64,000 bases of DNA, from assembly GCF_035917975.1 (NCBI RefSeq), contig NZ_CP109130.1:1364001-1428000 (forward strand). The letters are read 5' to 3'. Shown here one piece after another: positions 61,814 through 64,000 of the stretch. Under the pieces are notes generated by a model. The model worked only from the letters and a program-made list of their open reading frames with translations. It searched no databases and had not been told where the DNA came from. A program made the position numbers and the translations under genes. The DNA is from Streptosporangium sp. NBC_01756. Lineage in GTDB: Bacteria > Actinomycetota > Actinomycetes > Streptosporangiales > Streptosporangiaceae. The first letter of the stretch is position 1. Every line of letters starts with the position of its first letter.

Positions 61814-64000
61814 TCAGGAGCTCGGTTCGAGGGGGAAGTCGAGTCTGGTGACCTGGTCGAGGTGGAGGTCGGCGGACCGGCTACCGGAGGTGTAGCCGGC
61901 CTTGGACGCGGTGAACTTCCGCTGGCCGGTGTCCGGACTGAACAGGGAGTAGACCCCGTCGGTCCCGGTCGTGGCCTGGAGACCGGAAGTGCTCTCGCCG
62001 GACACGGTCGCGCCCTCGATCGCCTCACCCGCCGCGGTGACCGCGCCCACCAGCAACGCTCCCTGGACGGGGGCGCAGACCCGATCGCCGAAGAAGACGT
62101 CGTCCACGGCCCACCAGCCGGACAGCTGGCCGAGGTACTGGAAGCGGACTCTGACCTTGGCCTTGCCGGCGGCCTGCGGGAGCGGGACGACCTGCGGTTC
62201 CGGCCCGCGGGCACCGGGGAAGCCGGCCTTCTTCCACACGTTGGTCCAGGTGCGGCCGTCGTCGACGCTGATGTCGGCGGTGGCGGTGGCGTTGACCCCC
62301 GGCTTGAGGTCGTTGCCGAACTGCAGGGCGGGGATCTTCCTGGCGGACAGGTCCACGGCCGAGCTGGTCAGGGTGGTCTCCTGCACGTGGTGCCGGCCGT
62401 AGTGGTCGGAGTCCACGATGGCGAAGGTGCCCTTGCCTCCTGTCGTGTTGGGGCGGCCCCCGGGTTGCCGAACGTCCAGCCCGGTTCGTGCTCGAAGCCG
62501 GGGAAGCCGGGGTCGGTGTTGGTGATCGCCCAGCCCGCCGGAGCGCCGTTGTCGAAGGTCTCGGTCGTCCCGCTGAGGCTGGCCCGGTAGCCGGGGGCGA
62601 TACAGGAGAGCGCGACCGTCAGGGCCGTGTCCTCGGTCACCGGCGCGGTGCCGATCCTGACCTGCTTGGTGACGGGTACGTAGCCCGGCTGGACGGCGGC
62701 CGTGTTCAGCGTGTAGTCGAGATCCGGCAGCACTTCGAGCCGTGTCCCGACCCGTCCTTGATCGTGCCGCTGACGGCGACCCGCGGGACGGGGACGAGCG
62801 ACAGGTCCTTCGTGACGGACCCGTCCTTGGCGACCGTGACGGTCGTGGTGAGGTCGGTGTAGCCGAACGCCTTGACGGTCAGCTGGTACTCACCGGACGG
62901 CAGCCGCAGCAGGTAGCCGCCGTCGGCGTCCGTCGTGGTCTCCCGAGTGGTCGGGCCGGTCACCGAGACGGCGGCGTCCTTGACCGGCTTTCCCGCGTCG
63001 GTGACCGTCCCGGTCAGCGTGCCGAGCCCGCGCTGGGCGACTGAGAGCAGAGCCGCGGCGTCGAGGCGGCCCTCGCCGTAGACGTTGTTGTACTCGGCCG
63101 GCCCTCCGCACTGGGCGTCGGCGGTGTCGATCGCGCTGTTGTCGAGCAGTGTTCTGGTGCCTTCGAGGTCGCGGACCAGGCCGGGGAAGGCCGACCACAG
63201 CAGCGCGATCGCGCCGGACACGTGCGGCGCGGCCATCGACGTGCCCGACATGATCCCGTACCCGCCCGGTATGGCCGAGCGGACATCACTGCCGGGGGCG
63301 GAGATGTTCGGCTTGGTATGCCCGTCCTGGCCCGGTCCCCTGCTGGAGAAGGGGGCGATCACGTTGTTGACGTCGTAGGCGCCGACGGAGTAGTTGATCG
63401 AACGGCTGCCCGGAGAGCCGCTGGTCTTGCAGGCGGATCCGAGGTTGCCGTTCGCCCACACCCCGAAGATGCCGGGGGCCGCCCAGGCCGTCAGGATCTC
63501 CTCTATGAGCGGCTCGTCGGTCGCGACGTCGGAGCCCCACGAGTTGTTGATGATGTGCGGGCGCTTGCTCACGTCGGGGTTCTCGCCGTTGGCGTCGGTC
63601 GGCGCCAGCATCCACTGGGCCGACTTGGCCAGGTCGACATCGCTGCAGGCGGCGCAGCCGTTGGCGGCGATCCACCGGACGCCCGGCGCCACGCCGATCT
63701 GGTTGCCCTGGCCGTCGTCGCCCGCCATGGTGCCCATGGTGTGCGTGCCGTGGCCGTGGGTGTCGCAGGGCGCTCCGGACGGGCAGTGGCCCGAGGGGTC
63801 GTACCAGTTGTAGTCGTGGGTGAAGGTCCCGTCGCCGTTGTTGCCGCGGTAGGAGCCGACCAGAGCGGGGTGGTCGTACTGCACGCCGGTGTCGATGTTG
63901 GCGATGACGATGTCCTCGCCGCGTTTGCCGTACTGCTGCCAGACGTCGTCGGCGTTGATGTTCGCGACGCCCCATTCGAGGCCGTCGGCCGTGGCGGCCG
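61814..64000 (-). pseudogene. Subtilisin-family (S8) serine protease with two frameshifts; 5' end outside window
   Basis: Frame A from the window edge to 62706 carries the intact catalytic triad: Asp in IANIDTGVQYD, His in THGHGTHTMGTMAG and Ser in SGTSMAAPHVSG, followed by a carboxypeptidase-like repeat (GTLTGTVTDAGKP). At about 62710-62745, after IKDGSGHG, the frame must shift to B for LEVLPDLDYTLNTA through FGNPGA; near 62430-62460 it shifts again to C for TTGGKGTFAIVDSDHYG and on to the end. Together these make one secreted protease with C-terminal galactose-binding-like and Ig-like parts. Either a pseudogene or sequence errors. Confidence 0.82.

Overview
The window is high-GC DNA with the gene content, codon bias and GTG/TTG start usage of a filamentous actinobacterium. 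A Streptosporangiaceae-type organism (Streptosporangium or Nonomuraea relative) is my best inference. The supporting markers are SepH, a mycothiol-dependent nitroreductase-type DsbA, DUF3159/DUF3710/DUF4193 proteins, a SapA-like secreted protein, an AfsR-type BTAD regulator and several STAS/HATPase sigma-regulation genes. No tRNA, rRNA, CRISPR array, transposase or integrase was recognised.

Left part (1-5.8 kb): the 3' end of a nitroreductase-type DsbA protein, two drug/metabolite exporters (EamA, MFS), a stretch of tiny ORFs that looks like accessory or decayed DNA (2.9-4.8 kb), and an ornithine cyclodeaminase-family enzyme.

Core block (5.9-30.6 kb): a backbone whose order resembles the mycobacterial Rv2689c-Rv2701c region: TRAM-domain RNA methyltransferase, KimA-like potassium permease, two TrkA/RCK proteins, DUF3159, OB-fold protein, DUF3710, dUTPase, DUF4193 and SuhB. 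A sugar-use cassette interrupts it at 10.8-17.0 kb: a GH3 beta-glucosidase divergent from a three-gene sugar ABC importer. Two related GAAA-N2-TTTC operators lie between the divergent genes. A short stub of a LacI-type repressor remains behind the GH3 gene, and the importer's last gene ends in three 48-bp tandem copies of its own 3' end. A thioesterase, an AI-2E-type transporter, valS, otsA, a two-component system and two very small proteins sit in the same block.

Middle (30.6-53.2 kb): S9 peptidase, ferrochelatase, lytic transglycosylase, MFS protein, aldonolactone oxidase, sepH (with a CRP-like palindrome upstream and a repeat-rich tail), a pair of bacterial PH-domain proteins, a DrrAB-type exporter, a SNF2 helicase followed by a probable stub of its usual SWIM zinc-finger partner, a large BTAD/NB-ARC regulator, a PEBP-like lipoprotein and a proline-rich membrane-anchored protein.

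Right part (53.3-64 kb): a SulP anion transporter fused to a carbonic anhydrase, a NarL-type response regulator with a frameshifted kinase, three STAS anti-anti-sigma genes, a SapA-like secreted protein, an anti-sigma-type ATPase, a SnoaL-like protein and a subtilisin-family protease broken by frameshifts and cut by the window edge. Breaks at 57.3, 62.4 and 62.7 kb may be real gene decay or assembly errors; the sequence alone cannot decide.
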